This document shows, piece after piece, positions 61,505 through 64,000 of a stretch of 64,000 bases of DNA (the first letter of the stretch is position 1; every line of letters begins with the position of its first letter). A program made the position numbers and the translations under genes. This stretch comes from Alterisphingorhabdus sp051668705 (lineage in GTDB: Bacteria > Pseudomonadota > Alphaproteobacteria > Sphingomonadales > Sphingomonadaceae). The stretch is taken from assembly GCF_051668705.1 (NCBI RefSeq), contig NZ_CP196351.1:1550001-1614000 (forward strand), given 5' to 3'. The notes under the pieces were generated by a model, which saw nothing but the letters and a program-made list of their open reading frames with translations, did not search any database and was not told where the DNA came from.

Positions 61505-63109
61505 TTAGTTGGCGCGGAGGGCAAAGGTTATGAAATCGTCAGGATGCATAGCTTTCCCGCCAAGATATCCTTGATAATATTGGCAGCCCTCCTCTGCCAA
61601 TAGATCGCGCTGTTCTTCTGTTTCAACACCTTCTGCAACAAGCTCCAGATTGAGTGCCCGGCCAAGCGCGATGATGGAGCGAACAATGACCCGGTCACGC
61701 GGTGAGCGTTCTATATCGACGCTCATCGCACCATCTAGCTTCAAATAATCCACCGGCAATGACTTCAAATATAACAGGCTGGAAAACCCAGTACCAAAAT
61801 CATCAATAGCAACACGCATTCCTTGTTCACGCAATTTAACGCAAAGTTTGGATGCGCGACCAAGATTGCTGATCAAATCAGTTTCGGTGATTTCAACTGT
61901 TAGGCATTGCGGGTTGAATTGCGAGCGCTTGAGCATCGCTCCAAAGCGCGCAACAAAATCGGGTGCAGCAAAATCATAGGCTGTTAAATTGATGGACAGC
62001 CGCAAGTCAGAAAGCGCTTCCGGCCATTGTGACGCTTTTTGCAGAGCTTCCAGCTGAATATATTCCGATAAAGGCTGCATCAGTCCTGCACGTTCGGCAA
62101 CGTTGAACAAAATAGAAGCGCCAAGCTCACCCATTTTGGGGTGTTCCCATCTCGCCAGCGCCTCTGCGCCTGTAAGATGGCCATTTTGCAGAGAAAATTG
62201 CGGCTGAAAACGGACAACAATTTCACCATTGTTCAACGCTTCTGCCAAATCATGCTCTAATGTCGTAGAGAAAATCTGATCCAGATCAGTATCACGATCA
62301 GCCCATTTAACATGGGTAGAGGCGTCATTTTGCGCATGTTCCAAACCAGCGACCAAACGTTTGACAAATTGATCGACCGCCTCATCAGGACGCCTCCTTG
62401 CAAGAGCAATATTGGCGCTAAGCATCAGCATATCCTGATCGTCCAGACTGGTGTCACGTACCATCGTAACAACCTCACCTGCCATCCATTGCCATTTGGT
62501 CCGGTCAATAACGCTATCAATCAACATGAAAAAACCATCCGCCGTTCGACCAATCTCAACGTCGCGCCCTAACGAATCGCGAGCGAACAGAGCCAGTTTT
62601 TGTTGGAGGAGCTGCAAGACTGTGTTGATTGTGCTACGCCCATGGCGATTGTTCATCAGCGGTAATTGCCCCAATGAAATCATCATTGCGAATAATGCAG
62701 GCCCCTGCAATGTGTTTATCGTATCCACAATCGCAGGCGGAGCAGTCATAGCCGCTTTGTGCTGATGGGTTCTTTCTGCCCCTGTTATGCCTTGCTGTAC
62801 AGCCATTTGCAGCACTGCATTGACGCGGTTCAGTCCATCATCAGAATAGATATAATATCGCGATCCTGACGGGGCCATATGGTCAGAATCCGGCAACAAC
62901 CAGATTGTCGATGCGCCATTCTCTTCTACGGCTTTATCCGGCGCTTTATGTCCATGCCCTTCACCAAAGCACAAAACCGCATCATGGGCATCATCAGTTC
63001 CGACCAACTCACAATGCAGCGCAGAGAAATGCTGAGCAATCGTGCGATATTTCTCATCAGAGAAATGTGCCATATTGCTTATCGCAAGACGAATTGTGTC
63101 CTCGGTCAC
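61505..63109 (-). CDS. EAL-domain protein with degenerate GGDEF region
   Basis: 534 residues. The C-terminal EAL domain begins at about 283 with QPQFSLQNGHLTGAEALARW and contains VEITETDLISN, AIDDFGTGFSSL, EGVETEEQ and YYQGYLGGKAM, so the main catalytic and metal residues are retained. The region before it resembles a GGDEF fold, but the signature reads GRTADGFF and lacks GG[DE]EF. Probably a c-di-GMP phosphodiesterase controlled by its N-terminal part. Convergent with mfd and divergent from nadK. Confidence 0.9.
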   Translation of the reverse strand: MTEDTIRLAISNMAHFSDEKYRTIAQHFSALHCELVGTDDAHDAVLCFGEGHGHKAPDKAVEENGASTIWLLPDSDHMAPSGSRYYIYSDDGLNRVNAVLQMAVQQGITGAERTHQHKAAMTAPPAIVDTINTLQGPALFAMMISLGQLPLMNNRHGRSTINTVLQLLQQKLALFARDSLGRDVEIGRTADGFFMLIDSVIDRTKWQWMAGEVVTMVRDTSLDDQDMLMLSANIALARRRPDEAVDQFVKRLVAGLEHAQNDASTHVKWADRDTDLDQIFSTTLEHDLAEALNNGEIVVRFQPQFSLQNGHLTGAEALARWEHPKMGELGASILFNVAERAGLMQPLSEYIQLEALQKASQWPEALSDLRLSINLTAYDFAAPDFVARFGAMLKRSQFNPQCLTVEITETDLISNLGRASKLCVKLREQGMRVAIDDFGTGFSSLLYLKSLPVDYLKLDGAMSVDIERSPRDRVIVRSIIALGRALNLELVAEGVETEEQRDLLAEEGCQYYQGYLGGKAMHPDDFITFALRAN

Positions 63110-63248
63110 TGCATACTCTCTATAATGTGCCCTAAATAGTGATGCTCGACATCATCTTGACAGTTTTCTATACGTGCAAGCTGTTAATACATTATCCTCG
63201 CCATTCGCGAAGCCACTATTATTTTTTGCATATAAATTGGGAAGTCTT

Positions 63249-64000
63249 ATGCCAGCGATTGAAAAAACAGCGCTGATTGTTTCGCCCACGCCCGATGCCG
63301 AAGAAGCAGAGGCATTGATGCGCAAAAAATATGACTGGTGCGTGCTTGAAGAAGCCGAAACTGTAGTAGTTTTGGGCGGGGATGGTTTCATGCTGCAAGC
63401 ATTGCACATGATGCTTGATCATGGCCGTATATTGCCAGCCTTTGGGATGAATTTGGGCACTGTCGGATTTTTGATGAATATATGGGATGGGAAATGCGAC
63501 GATTTCGCGAAGCGCCTTGCCCGCGCCAAGCCATTTGCCGTCTCCCCCTTGCTAATGACTGCCACGACAATGGATGACCGCGTCATAGAGCAGCCTGCAA
63601 TCAACGAAGTCTCTTTGCTACGCGAGACGCGCCAAACAGCTAAACTTGAAGTGTCGGTCAATAGCCATATCAAATTATCCGAGCTGGTATGCGATGGCGT
63701 TTTGGTGGCAACGCCGGCTGGTTCAACCGCTTATAATCTATCCGCCAACGGCCCGATTCTTCCTTTAGGATCGGACATGCTAGCCCTGACTCCCATAAGT
63801 CCCTTTCGTCCAAGACGATGGAAGGGTGCCATATTGCCCGATTCGTCACGCATCGAGTTTCGTGTGTTGGAAGAACAGAAACGCCCGGTTAGCGTGGTCG
63901 CAGATCAAAAAGAAATTCGCGATATTCGGCATATTTCTATCGCCAAAGATCCTGCAAGAACGCTGACATTGCTATTTGATCCAGAGCATAGTTTGGATGA
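63249..64000 (+). CDS. nadK: NAD kinase, partial (runs off the window)
   Basis: An open frame from the ATG at 63249 to the window end, 250 codons. VVLGGDGFMLQA (GGDG at 43-46), INEVSLLRETRQTAK, and CDGVLVATPAGSTAYNLSANGP are the NAD-kinase signature, and a downstream VVADQKE segment follows. GGGAAG lies before the start. It phosphorylates NAD to NADP. Most of the protein is present and only the last few codons are probably missing. Confidence 0.93.
   Translation, partial: MPAIEKTALIVSPTPDAEEAEALMRKKYDWCVLEEAETVVVLGGDGFMLQALHMMLDHGRILPAFGMNLGTVGFLMNIWDGKCDDFAKRLARAKPFAVSPLLMTATTMDDRVIEQPAINEVSLLRETRQTAKLEVSVNSHIKLSELVCDGVLVATPAGSTAYNLSANGPILPLGSDMLALTPISPFRPRRWKGAILPDSSRIEFRVLEEQKRPVSVVADQKEIRDIRHISIAKDPARTLTLLFDPEHSLD

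Noticed and set aside
1..64000. CRISPR, insertion sequences, prophage or defence island
   Set aside because: No repeat array, transposase, integrase or known defence gene was found on either strand.

Overview
The window is 64 kb of compact chromosome from an alphaproteobacterium, most likely a member of the Sphingomonadales with moderate G+C (Sphingorhabdus/Parasphingorhabdus-like; the genus is an inference). The pointers are a fused ispDF gene, a dusB-ntrY junction, a lipA-ratA pair, recG-sdhE-mfd linkage, a DUF4170 gene, DOMON-like and NamZ neighbours, and a palindromic repeat resembling elements I recall from sphingomonad genomes. I see no insertion sequence, integrase, prophage, CRISPR array, rRNA or plasmid origin. 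Nearly all genes are core metabolism or information processing.

Layout. 1-5 kb: the N-terminal part of ntrY, dusB, ispDF, pncC, ratA and lipA. 5-13 kb: putP with a flavin-oxidase-like partner, a palindromic repeat, an orphan membrane protein, ettA, a secreted M28 peptidase with a lipoprotein, and an L,D-transpeptidase with a small secreted partner. 13-20 kb: a small membrane protein, two tRNA genes, a polysaccharide-deacetylase-like gene with a sensor kinase whose ATPase domain looks degenerate, an Lrp/AsnC regulator, a TPR protein, and the yaaA-SDR pair. 20-27 kb: gyrA, a lysoplasmalogenase-like protein, trmFO, an EF-hand protein and a squalene/phytoene-synthase-like protein. 27-30 kb: three overlapping Tad-type pilus genes. 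30-34.5 kb: eno, ftsB, pdhA and pdhB. 34.7-36.9 kb: five small genes, led by a histone-H1-like tail fused to a YqjD-like membrane anchor. 37-43 kb: rhomboid, greA, carB and carA. 43-47.4 kb: yqeY, dnaG and rpoD. 47.5-52 kb: an unknown gene, then MoxR and a CoxE-like vWA protein split by an inverted soluble chemotaxis receptor. 52-64 kb: namZ with a DOMON-like gene, tyrS, a PilZ protein, recG, sdhE, mfd, an EAL protein, and the first part of nadK.

Several groups overlap by an ATGA or lie within a few bases of each other, and are probably translationally coupled: putP/flavin oxidase, M28/lipoprotein, yaaA/SDR, the three tad genes, yqjE/yqjK-like, and DOMON/namZ. I found no complete undescribed defence or mobile system. 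The best leads are the H1-like/YqjD-like membrane cluster, a 23-24-base element shared by two distant promoter regions, several clean palindromic operator candidates, the split MoxR-CoxE locus, and a Gln at the quinolone-contact position of GyrA.
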